A stretch of 64,000 nt of DNA from Methylobacterium sp. J-026 (GTDB lineage: Bacteria > Pseudomonadota > Alphaproteobacteria > Rhizobiales > Beijerinckiaceae). This document shows, one piece after another, positions 32,859 through 41,165 of the stretch (positions are counted from its first letter, which is position 1; each line of letters starts with the position of its first letter). Under the pieces are notes generated by a model. The model was not told the DNA's origin. It was given only the letters and a program-made list of their open reading frames with translations, and searched no databases. The stretch lies in the NCBI RefSeq assembly GCF_022829585.1, contig NZ_JAKSYC010000351.1:1-64000 (forward strand). Direction: 5' to 3'. A program made the translations under genes and the position numbers.

Positions 32859-34589
32859 ATGCGTATCAACAACGTCGCCGACGTCGTCGCCGAGACGCTC
32901 CAGGAGGCGGGTGTCGCCCGCATTTACGGCGTTGTCGGCGACAGTCTGAACGGCATCACCGAGGCGCTGCGCGCCCGGGGACGCATCGGCTGGATCCACA
33001 CGCGCCACGAGGAGGCCGCGGCCTTCGCGGCGGCCGCCGAGGCTCAGATCACCGGGGCGCTCGCGGTCTGCGCGGGCTCCTGCGGCCCGGGCAACCTGCA
33101 CCTGATCAACGGCCTCTACGACGCCCATCGCAGCCGCACCCCGGTCCTGGCGATCGCCGCCCACATTCCGTCGGCCGAGGTCGGTTCGGGCTACTTCCAG
33201 GAGACGAAGCCGACCGAGCTGTTCCGCGACTGCAGCCATTATTGCGAGCTGGTCTCCGACCCGGCCCAGATGCCCTTCGTGCTGGAAAACGCGATTCGCG
33301 CCGCCGTCGGCGAGCAGGGCGTCGCGGTGATCGTCCTGCCGGGGGACGTCGCCCTGCGCGAGGCGCCCAAGCGTGCCCTGACGCCGCGGGCCGGGCTGAT
33401 CCCCGCCAAGCCGGTGGTGCGGCCCGCGGACCCGGAACTCGACGCCCTGGCGGCGATGCTCAATGCCGGCAAGCGCGTCACCCTCCTGTGCGGACGCGGT
33501 TGCGCCGGCGCCCATGCCGAGCTACTCCAGCTCGCGGAGGCGCTCAAGAGCCCGATCGTCCACGCGCTGGGCGGCAAGGAATGCGTCGAATTCGACAACC
33601 CCTACGATGTCGGCATGACCGGCCTGATCGGCTTCTCGTCGGGCTACGCGGCCATGATGTCCTGCGATACCCTGCTGATGCTCGGCACCGGCTTCCCCTA
33701 CAAGCAGTTCTACCCGCATGACGCGACGGTCGCGCAGGTTGACCTGCGCCCGTCCGAGCTCGGCCGGCGCTGCCGGATCGAACTCGGCCTCGTGGGCGAT
33801 GTCGGGGCGACCCTGCGGGCGCTGCTGCCGCGTCTGAAGCCCAAGGCCGACCGCGCCTTCCTGGATGCCAGTCTGCAGCATTACGCGAAGGCGCGCGCCG
33901 GCCTCGACGAACTCGCCACGGGCAAGCCCGGCGGTCCGCTACATCCGCAATACCTCGCCCGGACGATCAGCGAGGCGGCTTCGGACGATGCCGTCTTCAC
34001 CGCCGATGTCGGCACGCCGACGATCTGGGCGGCGCGCTACCTCACCATGAATGGGCGGCGGCGGCTGCTCGGCTCCTGGGTCCACGGCTCCATGGCCAAC
34101 GCCCTGTCGCAGGGGATCGGCGTCCAGGCGGCGCAGCCGGACCGGCAGGTCATCGCCTTCTGCGGCGACGGCGGCTTCGCGATGCTGATGGGCGATTTCC
34201 TGACCCTGCGGCAGCACCGCCTGCCGCTCAAGGTCGTGGTGTTCAACAACGGCACCCTCGGCTTCGTTGAACTCGAGATGAAGGCCGCCGGCTACATCGA
34301 GACCGGCGTCGCCCTCGACAACCCGGATTTCGCCGCGATGTCCCGGGCGGCCGGCATCTTCGGCCTGCGGGTCGAGGATCCGGCCGAGCTGCCCGACGCG
34401 GTGGGCGAGTTCCTGGCCTTCGACGGTCCCGCCCTCCTCGACGTGCGCACCGCCCGCAACGAGCTGGCGATGCCGCCCAAGATCGACGGGCAGCAGGTCA
34501 AGGGCTTCAGCCTCTACGTGCTGCGGGCCGTGATGGATGGACGCGGTGACGCGGTCCTCGACCTCGCCAAGACCAACCTCATCCGATAG
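32859..34589 (+). CDS. poxB: Pyruvate dehydrogenase (quinone) PoxB / pyruvate oxidase-type TPP enzyme
   Basis: PoxB decarboxylates pyruvate to acetate and CO2, passing electrons through FAD to ubiquinone at the inner membrane. The 576-residue length matches E. coli PoxB (572), and the N-terminal third is strikingly similar: GVVGDSLNGI, TRHEEAAAFAA with catalytic Glu51, AVCAGSCGPGNLHLINGLYD and GSGYFQETKPTELFRDCSHY. The TPP/Mg motif GDGG is at 436-439, with FNNGTLGF downstream. ATG 32859 is the family start. lutA follows 66 bp downstream, which suggests joint use in lactate to pyruvate to acetate metabolism. Other TPP enzymes (acetolactate synthase, oxalyl-CoA decarboxylase) fit less well. Confidence 0.9.
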   Translation: MRINNVADVVAETLQEAGVARIYGVVGDSLNGITEALRARGRIGWIHTRHEEAAAFAAAAEAQITGALAVCAGSCGPGNLHLINGLYDAHRSRTPVLAIAAHIPSAEVGSGYFQETKPTELFRDCSHYCELVSDPAQMPFVLENAIRAAVGEQGVAVIVLPGDVALREAPKRALTPRAGLIPAKPVVRPADPELDALAAMLNAGKRVTLLCGRGCAGAHAELLQLAEALKSPIVHALGGKECVEFDNPYDVGMTGLIGFSSGYAAMMSCDTLLMLGTGFPYKQFYPHDATVAQVDLRPSELGRRCRIELGLVGDVGATLRALLPRLKPKADRAFLDASLQHYAKARAGLDELATGKPGGPLHPQYLARTISEAASDDAVFTADVGTPTIWAARYLTMNGRRRLLGSWVHGSMANALSQGIGVQAAQPDRQVIAFCGDGGFAMLMGDFLTLRQHRLPLKVVVFNNGTLGFVELEMKAAGYIETGVALDNPDFAAMSRAAGIFGLRVEDPAELPDAVGEFLAFDGPALLDVRTARNELAMPPKIDGQQVKGFSLYVLRAVMDGRGDAVLDLAKTNLIR

Positions 34590-34655
34590 ACCCTCCCGAT
34601 CAGTCTCGAACCGTTCCAGGCCAACGGAGCGGGCGATCCAGGGAGGTGCCGGACC

Positions 34656-35399
34656 ATGCGGATCGGCCTGTTCGTGCCGTGCTACGTCGACGCCTTCGAG
34701 CCCGAGGTCGGGATCGCCACCCTCGAGCTGCTGGAGCGGCTCGGCTGCACGGTGGAGTATCCCTACGACCAGACCTGCTGCGGCCAGCCGATGACCAACA
34801 CCGGCTGCCACGCCGAGGCCGCCGCCACCGAGGCCTTGTTCGTCAAGAACTTTTCGGGCTTCGACTACGTGGTGGCGCCCTCGGGCTCCTGCGTGCACCA
34901 GGTCCGGGAGCACCTGACCGCGATCCCGCAGACCGAGGAGGTCAAGAAAGTCCGGGCCAGCACCTACGAGCTGGTCGAGTTCCTGCACGACGTGCTGAAG
35001 GTCGAGGCGCTGCCCTGGGCGCGTTTCCCCCACAAGGTCGCCTACCACACGAACTGCAACGCCCTCCGCGGCATCCACCACGCCCGGCCCTCGGAGCTGG
35101 TGAAGCCCTTCTATTCCAAGCCCCTCGACCTGCTGCGGATGGTCGAGGGCGTCGAGCTGGTGGACCTCGCCCGGCCGGACGAGTGCTGCGGCTTCGGCGG
35201 GACCTTCTCGGTCTTCGAGCCGGCGGTCTCGGCCAAGATGGGCTACGACAAGGTCGCGGATCAGAACCGGGCCGGCGCCGAATACGTCGTTTCGGCCGAT
35301 TCCTCCTGCCTGATGCACCAGAAGGGCTGCGCCGAGCGCCTCGGGGTGCCGCTGAAGTACATCCACATCGCTCAGGTGCTGAACGGAGTCGCCGCATGA
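34656..35399 (+). CDS. lutA: L-lactate utilization protein LutA (Cys-rich Fe-S protein)
   Basis: LutA (247 residues) has two CCG (cysteine-rich) domains, seen as VPCYVD...TCCGQPM in the first half and a second set ending DECCGFGGTFSV. It is one part of the three-protein LutABC complex that oxidises L-lactate to pyruvate. ATG 34656 follows GGGAGG. The stop overlaps the lutB ATG by four bases, so the operon is translationally coupled. The gene is 66 bp after poxB. Confidence 0.92.
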   Translation: MRIGLFVPCYVDAFEPEVGIATLELLERLGCTVEYPYDQTCCGQPMTNTGCHAEAAATEALFVKNFSGFDYVVAPSGSCVHQVREHLTAIPQTEEVKKVRASTYELVEFLHDVLKVEALPWARFPHKVAYHTNCNALRGIHHARPSELVKPFYSKPLDLLRMVEGVELVDLARPDECCGFGGTFSVFEPAVSAKMGYDKVADQNRAGAEYVVSADSSCLMHQKGCAERLGVPLKYIHIAQVLNGVAA

Positions 35400-36967
35400 G
35401 CGTCGAGGACCTGAACCCGCGCGAGCGCGAAGGCGTGATCCACCCCGAGGTCCGCGCCCGCGACGACGAGAGCGCGCGCTCTCAGGACGGCGGGCGGCTC
35501 CAGCACGCCGAGGCCGCCTCGAAGCCGATCCGGGCGCCGCAAATCCGCGAGGCTCAGCCCCGGGGTGCCAAGATCCGCGGCGACCGGCCGATCGATCAGG
35601 CGGAGGCCGCCGAACGGTTCCTGGCGGCACCGCTCCACCAGGCGGCCCATGACGAGCGCCTGTGGGACCTGCGCAAGAAGCGCGACGTCTCGGCGCACGG
35701 CATCCCGGAATGGGAGGAACTGCGGGAGCTCGCCTCGCAGATCAAGACGCACACGCTCAGCCACCTCGACCGGTACCTCGAACAGTTCGAGGCGGCCGCG
35801 ACGGCCAACGGCGTCCAGGTCCATTGGGCGCGGGACGGGGCCGACCACAACCGGATCGTCCTGGAGATCCTGCGCAACCGCGGCGCGAAGACGCTGGTCA
35901 AGTCGAAGTCGATGCTGACCGAGGAGTGCGGCTTCCGCCACCACATGGCGGCCAACGGCATCGAGATCATCGAGACCGACCTCGGCGAGCGCATCCAGCA
36001 GCTCGACAACGAGGAGCCGAGCCACATCGTGGCGCCGGCGGTCCACAAGACCCGGATGGACGTGGCCGAAGTCTTCGCCAAGACCCTCGGCACCGATCCC
36101 GACAACGACGACGCCCATTACCTCGCCGAGAGCCAGCGCGAGACGACCCGGCCCTACATCCTGAAGGCCGATGCCGGCATGACCGGCTGCAACTTCGCCA
36201 TCGCGGAGACCGGCACGGTCGTCACCTGCACCAACGAGGGCAATGCCGACCTCTCCGGCAACGTCCCGCCGCTCCAGATCCACTCGATCGGCATCGAGAA
36301 GATCATCCCCAAGGTCGAGCATCTCGGGGTGTTCATCCGGCTGCTGTCGCGCTCGGCGCTGGGCTCGCCGATCACCCAATACACCTCGCATTTCCGCGCG
36401 CCCCGCGCGGGCACCGAGATGCACATGGTGCTGGTCGATAACGGCCGCTCGGCCCGCCTCGGCATGGAGGAATTCTGGACCTCGCTGAAATGCATCCGCT
36501 GCGGCGCCTGCATGAACACCTGCCCGGTCTACCGGCGCTCCGGCGGCCTCTCCTATGGGGCGACCTATTCCGGCCCGATCGGCCTGATCATCGACCCGAC
36601 CTTCAACAAGCGGAAATACTCGACCCTGCCGTTCTCCTCGACGATGAACGGCTCCTGCACCAACGTCTGCCCGGTCAAGATCAACATCCACGAGCAGATC
36701 TTCGCGTGGCGCAAGGTCTTGGTTGAGGAGCACCACATCCCCGCGCTCAAGCAGGGGATGATGAAGGCCGCGGGCGCGGTCCTGTCCCGGCCGGCCGCCT
36801 ACCGGGCGGCGATCGGCGCAGCGGATTCCGCCCTGAAGGTCTTGCCGCGCTTCGCGGTCTACAACCCGCTCAACACCTGGGGGAAGAAGCGCGAGATGCC
36901 GGAGGCCCCGCGCCAGACCTTCCACGCCTGGTACAAGCAGAATCGCATGAAGGACGCCGGTCGATGA
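35396..36967 (+). CDS. lutB: L-lactate utilization iron-sulfur protein LutB
   Basis: LutB (523 residues) holds an N-terminal LUD domain (LRNRGAKTLVKSKSMLTEEC and FAIAETGTVVTCTNEGNADL) and a ferredoxin-like domain. Cluster cysteines are in CIRCGACMNTCP (366, 369, 372, 376) and CTNVCP (421, 425), giving two 4Fe-4S sites. The N-terminus (first 60 residues) is charged and not strongly conserved. Overlaps lutA and lutC by four bases at each end. With LutA and LutC it should form the cytoplasmic lactate-oxidising complex. Confidence 0.93.
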   Translation: MSVEDLNPREREGVIHPEVRARDDESARSQDGGRLQHAEAASKPIRAPQIREAQPRGAKIRGDRPIDQAEAAERFLAAPLHQAAHDERLWDLRKKRDVSAHGIPEWEELRELASQIKTHTLSHLDRYLEQFEAAATANGVQVHWARDGADHNRIVLEILRNRGAKTLVKSKSMLTEECGFRHHMAANGIEIIETDLGERIQQLDNEEPSHIVAPAVHKTRMDVAEVFAKTLGTDPDNDDAHYLAESQRETTRPYILKADAGMTGCNFAIAETGTVVTCTNEGNADLSGNVPPLQIHSIGIEKIIPKVEHLGVFIRLLSRSALGSPITQYTSHFRAPRAGTEMHMVLVDNGRSARLGMEEFWTSLKCIRCGACMNTCPVYRRSGGLSYGATYSGPIGLIIDPTFNKRKYSTLPFSSTMNGSCTNVCPVKINIHEQIFAWRKVLVEEHHIPALKQGMMKAAGAVLSRPAAYRAAIGAADSALKVLPRFAVYNPLNTWGKKREMPEAPRQTFHAWYKQNRMKDAGR

Positions 36968-37560
36968 CCGCCCGCGAGGCGATCCTGGGCGACATCCGGG
37001 CCAACCGGCCGGCGGGCGAATTCCCGCTGCCGCAGGTGCCGCTCTTCCCCCCGCTCATCGGCGACGACCCCGTGGCCGAGTTCGGCGACCGGCTGAAGCG
37101 CATGGGCGGCCGGGTGGCGGAGCCCGGCACCGACGATGCCTTCGCGGACCTGCGCGAGCGGCTCGGTTCCGCCAAGGTCATCGCCTCCGCGGTGCCCGAA
37201 CTCACCGGCAACCGCGACCTGCGCGCGGTGCGCGACCCGCAGGAGGTCGAGGACGTGGACGTGGCGGTGGTCCGTGCGGTGTTCGGCATCGCCGAGACGG
37301 GCTCGGTGCTGTTCACGGAAGGCGAGCTGATCGTGAACGCGGTCGCCTATCTCGCCCAGCATCTGATCGTGCTGCTCGACCCCGCCGACATCCTGCCGAA
37401 CGTGCAGGCGGCCTATCTCCGGCCCGAATTCGGCCGCTCGGCCTACGCTGTGCTCCATACCGGACCCTCGGCGACCGCCGATATCGAGGGCGTGCTGATC
37501 CATGGGGCGCAAGGGGTGCGCTCGCTCACCGTCCTGCTGCTGCCGAGGCGAGCCGGATAG
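36964..37560 (+). CDS. lutC: L-lactate utilization protein LutC (LUD domain)
   Basis: A 198-residue single LUD domain protein, the third member of LutABC. Features are VRAVFGIAETGSVLFTEGE, VAYLAQHLIVLLDPADILPN and the C-terminal HTGPSATADIEGVLIHGAQGVRSLTV, closely matching the family. ATG 36964 overlaps the lutB stop (ATGA). No lactate permease (lutP/lldP) or GntR-type LutR is directly beside the operon in the visible sequence. Confidence 0.93.
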   Translation: MTAREAILGDIRANRPAGEFPLPQVPLFPPLIGDDPVAEFGDRLKRMGGRVAEPGTDDAFADLRERLGSAKVIASAVPELTGNRDLRAVRDPQEVEDVDVAVVRAVFGIAETGSVLFTEGELIVNAVAYLAQHLIVLLDPADILPNVQAAYLRPEFGRSAYAVLHTGPSATADIEGVLIHGAQGVRSLTVLLLPRRAG

Positions 37561-37644
37561 CGCAGCGCGACGGGCCTGGAACCGCCATTCGGGCGCGCAC
37601 TTTGCTTGGACGACGGACAGGTCGTCGCCCGGCAAGGAGATCCG

Positions 37645-38505
37645 ATGCGCTACACACTCGGTTGCAGTCTGTCCTACAACATCCTGTCCGACACCACCTT
37701 CATCTTCAACCTGGAGGTGGCCAAGCTGAAGAGCGTCGAGATCCTGAGCGAGAGCCTGGTCTTGACGCCGAACCTGAAGCGCGACCTCTACACGACGCCC
37801 GATCTGCTGAACCGCTATCTCGCCGTGAACGTGCCCACCGGCCAGTTCGCGCTGGAGTACAATGCCGAGGTGGACCTGACGGTGCACCGGGCCGACCCGG
37901 CTACCATCAACGAGACGCCGATCGGGCAGCTGCCCCTCGACATCCTGCCGTTCTTGCTGCCGAGCCGGTTCGTCTCCTCGGACCGGCTGACGCCCTTCGC
38001 CCAGGCCGAATTCGGCGCCCTGCCGAAGGGGCATGCCCGGGTGAACGAGATCTGCAACTGGATCCACGATCACATCACCTACCAGCCGGGCACCAGCGAC
38101 GGCGAGACCACGGCGGACGAGTCCCTCTTGAAGCGCGCGGGCGTCTGCCGGGATTTCGCCCATATCGGCACCGCCTTCTGCCGCGCGCTGGGCATCCCGG
38201 CCCGGTTCGTGAGCTGCTACGCCCACGGCCTCGTGCCGAGCGACTTCCACGCCGTCTTCGAGGCCTATCTCGACGGCCGCTGGTGGCTGTTCGACGCGAC
38301 GCGGCAGGCGGATCTCGACGGGCTGGTGCGCATCGGCGTCGGGCGCGACGCCGCCGAGATCGCCTTCTCGACGCCCTTCGGCAACATGCAGCCGGTCAAC
38401 CAGCAGGTGCGGATCCAGCGCTCTGACGGGCAGGGGAGCCCGATGCCGCGCACCGTGGACGCGATCTCGACAGAGATCCCCGCCCCCCATGCCGGCGCGG
38501 CCTGA
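37645..38505 (+). CDS. Transglutaminase-like cysteine protease family protein
   Basis: A 286-residue cytoplasmic-looking protein with an N-terminal beta domain (bacterial transglutaminase-like N-region, VDLTVHRADPATINETP) and a C-terminal transglut_core. The catalytic triad is visible in order: GVCRDFAHIG (Cys), SDFHAVFEAYL (His) and WWLFDATR (Asp). Proteins of this type are probably proteases or amidases rather than crosslinkers; substrates are unknown. ATG 37645 follows AAGGAG. It lies 84 bp after lutC and 67 bp before eutB, all on the plus strand. Confidence 0.88.
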   Translation: MRYTLGCSLSYNILSDTTFIFNLEVAKLKSVEILSESLVLTPNLKRDLYTTPDLLNRYLAVNVPTGQFALEYNAEVDLTVHRADPATINETPIGQLPLDILPFLLPSRFVSSDRLTPFAQAEFGALPKGHARVNEICNWIHDHITYQPGTSDGETTADESLLKRAGVCRDFAHIGTAFCRALGIPARFVSCYAHGLVPSDFHAVFEAYLDGRWWLFDATRQADLDGLVRIGVGRDAAEIAFSTPFGNMQPVNQQVRIQRSDGQGSPMPRTVDAISTEIPAPHAGAA

Positions 38506-38518
38506 GCAGACCCGATCC

Positions 38519-38544
38519 CCGGATCACGCTATCCTGTGATCCGG
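38519..38544. promoter_or_regulatory. Perfect 9-bp stem hairpin or operator upstream of eutB
   Basis: Arms CCGGATCAC (38519-38527) and GTGATCCGG (38536-38544) flank an 8-base spacer, 13 bp after the transglutaminase-like gene's stop and 28 bp before the eutB ATG. It may end the upstream transcript or serve as an operator for eutBC. There is no T-run, and the position overlaps where a promoter would be, so both readings stay open. Confidence 0.55.
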
Positions 38545-38572
38545 TGTTCACGCGGCGAGGGAAAACATCCGC

Positions 38573-39952
38573 ATGGCCTACCGTCACGTCGTCGGCCCGC
38601 GCACCCACGCCTTCGCCGACCTCGCCGCCCTGATGGCCAAGGCGACGCCGATCCGCTCCGGCGACCGGCTCGCCGGCGTCGCGGCGGAGTCCGCCGAAGA
38701 GAATGCCGCCGCCCGCTGGTGCCTCGCGGAGGTGCCCCTCGCCGAGATCCTGGCCCGCCCGCTGATCCCCTACGAGCGCGACGACGTCACCCGCCTGATC
38801 CTGGATACCCACGATGCCGGCGCCTTCGCCGAGATCCGCCATCTGACGGTCGGCGATTTCCGCGAGGTCCTGCTCACCGCGTCGTCCGAGACGCTGGCCC
38901 GGATCGCCCCCGGCATCACCCCCGAGATCGCCGCCGCGGTCTCCAAGATCATGCGCAACCAGGACCTGATCTCGGTTGCCCGGAAGTGCCGGGTCGTCAC
39001 GCGCTTCCGCAACACGATCGGCCTGCCTGGGACCCTCGCGGTCCGCCTCCAGCCGAACCATCCGACCGACGATCCGAAGGGCATCACGGCGGCGATCCTC
39101 GACGGGCTCGCCCTGGGCTGCGGCGATGCGGTGATCGGCATCAACCCGGCCTCCGATTCGGTCCAGGCGATCGGCGATCTGCTCCAGCTCCTCGACGCGG
39201 TGATCCGCCGCCACGCGATCCCGACCCAGGCCTGCGTCCTCACCCATGTCACCACGACCCTCGCCGCCATGGAGCAGGGCCTGCCGGTGGATCTCGTGTT
39301 CCAGTCGATTGCCGGCACCGAGAAGGCCAATGCGAGCTTCGGCGTGACGCTGTCCCTGTTGAAGGAGGCGCACGAGGCCGCGCTGGCGCTCAAGCGCGGT
39401 CCGCGCGGCGACAATTGCATGTATTTCGAGACCGGCCAGGGCTCGGCGCTCTCGGCGGACGCGCATCACGGCATCGACCAGCAGACCCTGGAGGCCCGGG
39501 CCTATGCGGTCGCCCGCGTGTTCCGGCCGCTGCTGGTCAACACCGTGGTCGGCTTCATCGGTCCCGAATACCTCTACGACGGCAAGGAGATCATCCGGGC
39601 GGGCCTCGAAGACCATTTCTGCGGCAAGCTGATGGGCGTGCCCCTCGGCGTCGACGTCTGCTACACCAACCATGCCGAGGCCGATCAGGACGACATGGAC
39701 ACCCTGCTGACGCTGCTTGGGGCGGCGGGCTGCACCTACATCATGGGCGTGCCGGGGGCCGACGACGTGATGCTGAACTACCAATCCACGTCGTTCCACG
39801 ATTCCCTGTACCTGCGCGAAGTGCTCGGGCTGAAGCGCGCCCCGGAATTCGAAATGTGGTTGCAGGAGATCGGCCTCACCGACGGCGCCGGCGCGTTGAT
39901 CCAGGGCGCCGAGACGCCGCTCCTGACGGCAGCACCGGATCTCGCGGCATGA
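38573..39952 (+). CDS. eutB: Ethanolamine ammonia-lyase large subunit
   Basis: EutB (459 residues) with EutC splits ethanolamine to acetaldehyde and ammonia using adenosylcobalamin. Conserved segments are YERDDVTRLILDTHDA, TIGLPGTLAVRLQPNHPTDD, GINPASDSV, FQSIAGTEKANASFGV and FETGQGSALSADAHHG, covering the TIM-barrel substrate site. ATG 38573 follows GAGGG. Its stop overlaps the eutC ATG by four bases. No microcompartment, EutA reactivase or acetaldehyde dehydrogenase gene is beside it, so this is the free, non-compartment type. Confidence 0.95.
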   Translation: MAYRHVVGPRTHAFADLAALMAKATPIRSGDRLAGVAAESAEENAAARWCLAEVPLAEILARPLIPYERDDVTRLILDTHDAGAFAEIRHLTVGDFREVLLTASSETLARIAPGITPEIAAAVSKIMRNQDLISVARKCRVVTRFRNTIGLPGTLAVRLQPNHPTDDPKGITAAILDGLALGCGDAVIGINPASDSVQAIGDLLQLLDAVIRRHAIPTQACVLTHVTTTLAAMEQGLPVDLVFQSIAGTEKANASFGVTLSLLKEAHEAALALKRGPRGDNCMYFETGQGSALSADAHHGIDQQTLEARAYAVARVFRPLLVNTVVGFIGPEYLYDGKEIIRAGLEDHFCGKLMGVPLGVDVCYTNHAEADQDDMDTLLTLLGAAGCTYIMGVPGADDVMLNYQSTSFHDSLYLREVLGLKRAPEFEMWLQEIGLTDGAGALIQGAETPLLTAAPDLAA

Positions 39953-40740
39953 GTGACAACGGCCCGATCTGGGCCCGCCTCGCCGGCCTGACGCCGGCCC
40001 GGATCGGCCTCGGCCGGGCGGGCAGCGGGATGCCGACCCGGGAGGTGCTGCGCTTCGGCCTCGACCATGCGCAGGCCCGCGACGCGGTGCACACGCCCCT
40101 CGATGCGGACGAGCTTCTCGGCAAGATCACGGATCTCGGTTTCACCGCCCTGCCGGTCGCCTCCCAGGCGCCGGATCGCGCGACCTACCTGCGCCGGCCG
40201 GATCTCGGCCGGAGACTCGCGGCGGAGGATTACGCCGTGCTCAAGGACCGGGCCGGGCCGTTCGACCTCGCGATCGTCATCGCCGACGGGCTGTCGGCCC
40301 GCGCCGTCCACGAGAACGCCGTGCCGGTTCTGGCCGCGTTCAAACCCTACGCTGAGACGGCCGGATGGGCGCTCTCGCCCGTCGTGGTCGCCCGGCAGGC
40401 CCGGGTGGCGCTGGGCGACGCGATCGGCGGCGCCCTCGACGCCCGCGCGGTCGCCGTGCTGATCGGCGAGCGACCGGGGCTGTCATCCCCCGACAGCCTG
40501 GGGATCTACCTGACCTTCGGCCCCCGGGTCGGCCGGTCGGATGCCGAGCGAAACTGCATCTCGAACGTGCGGGCGGCGGGCCTGACGCCCGACCGGGCCG
40601 CGTTCAAGCTCAATTGGCTGCTCGGATGCGCCCTCCACCTCGGTCTGACCGGGGTGACGCTGAAGGACGAGAGCGACCGCGTCGCGATCGCCGGGTGCGA
40701 GGCGCCACCGTTGCCGGAACGGCCCGGCACTCCGGCTTGA
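39949..40740 (+). CDS. eutC: Ethanolamine ammonia-lyase small subunit
   Basis: EutC (263 residues) completes the B12-dependent lyase. It reads ARIGLGRAGSGMPTREVLRFGLDHAQARDAVH near the N-terminus (in parts), FDLAIVIADGLSARAVHENA, and the cobalamin-side SDAERNCISNVRAAGL. It is shorter than the E. coli subunit because the variable N-terminal extension is absent. ATG 39949 overlaps the eutB stop. It is followed by 425 bp without a gene, so eutBC probably ends a transcript here. Confidence 0.94.
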   Translation: MSDNGPIWARLAGLTPARIGLGRAGSGMPTREVLRFGLDHAQARDAVHTPLDADELLGKITDLGFTALPVASQAPDRATYLRRPDLGRRLAAEDYAVLKDRAGPFDLAIVIADGLSARAVHENAVPVLAAFKPYAETAGWALSPVVVARQARVALGDAIGGALDARAVAVLIGERPGLSSPDSLGIYLTFGPRVGRSDAERNCISNVRAAGLTPDRAAFKLNWLLGCALHLGLTGVTLKDESDRVAIAGCEAPPLPERPGTPA

Positions 40741-41165
40741 GCGTTTGGCGACCCGGAACTCGGTGACGAGAGCCGCGTCCCGCTCCGACGTCCGGTCGAT
40801 GCGGGACGGTGTCGTATCTGACGCCGCGTGATCCTGGATTGACGCCGTCCGACGCCGCTCGCCTGCGGCGAGCCTTAATCTTTCGTTGTCTTCCGAATTG
40901 CCCTCAAGCGTGGCTGTGGCGAGGTCGCAACACCGTAAAACGATCCCGGGTCCGCCCCGAGACCTGCCCGTAAACGCCGCGATCCCGCCATAGTCCGGGC
41001 CCACCTCAACCTCCGCGGTAAAGGGCAATCTCGACAACGCTTTACCGATCAGAAACGATAATTTTCCCGAGCACGCGGAAGGCCAGCCGGGCGCATCGCG
41101 AACGGCGGTGCGCAAAGGTCCTTCGCACCCTCGGGACTGGCTGCGCGAAGGCTTGGTCTGAGGGC
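40741..41165. other. Intergenic region upstream of ilvD
   Basis: About 425 bp without a supported gene. The central part (40870-41060) is less GC-rich than its neighbours and probably contains the ilvD promoter. Near the ilvD start there is a stable hairpin (separate entry). I see no short ORF rich in Leu/Val/Ile codons, so a classical branched-chain attenuator peptide is not supported. Confidence 0.55.
41107..41129 (+). promoter_or_regulatory. Leader hairpin upstream of ilvD
   Basis: Arms GGTGCG (41107-41112) and CGCACC (41124-41129) enclose an 11-base loop that itself contains AAGG/CCTT pairing, 36 bp before the ilvD ATG. It would lie in the 5' leader of the mRNA. A regulatory role is a guess from position. 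Confidence 0.3.

Noticed and set aside
35372..36925. 517-residue minus-strand frame opposite lutB
   Set aside because: Antisense of the LutB gene, whose iron-sulfur motifs and overlaps with lutA and lutC are decisive.
38573..40740. Ethanolamine bacterial microcompartment locus
   Set aside because: Only the lyase subunits are present; no shell protein, EutA, EutE or EutG gene is nearby.
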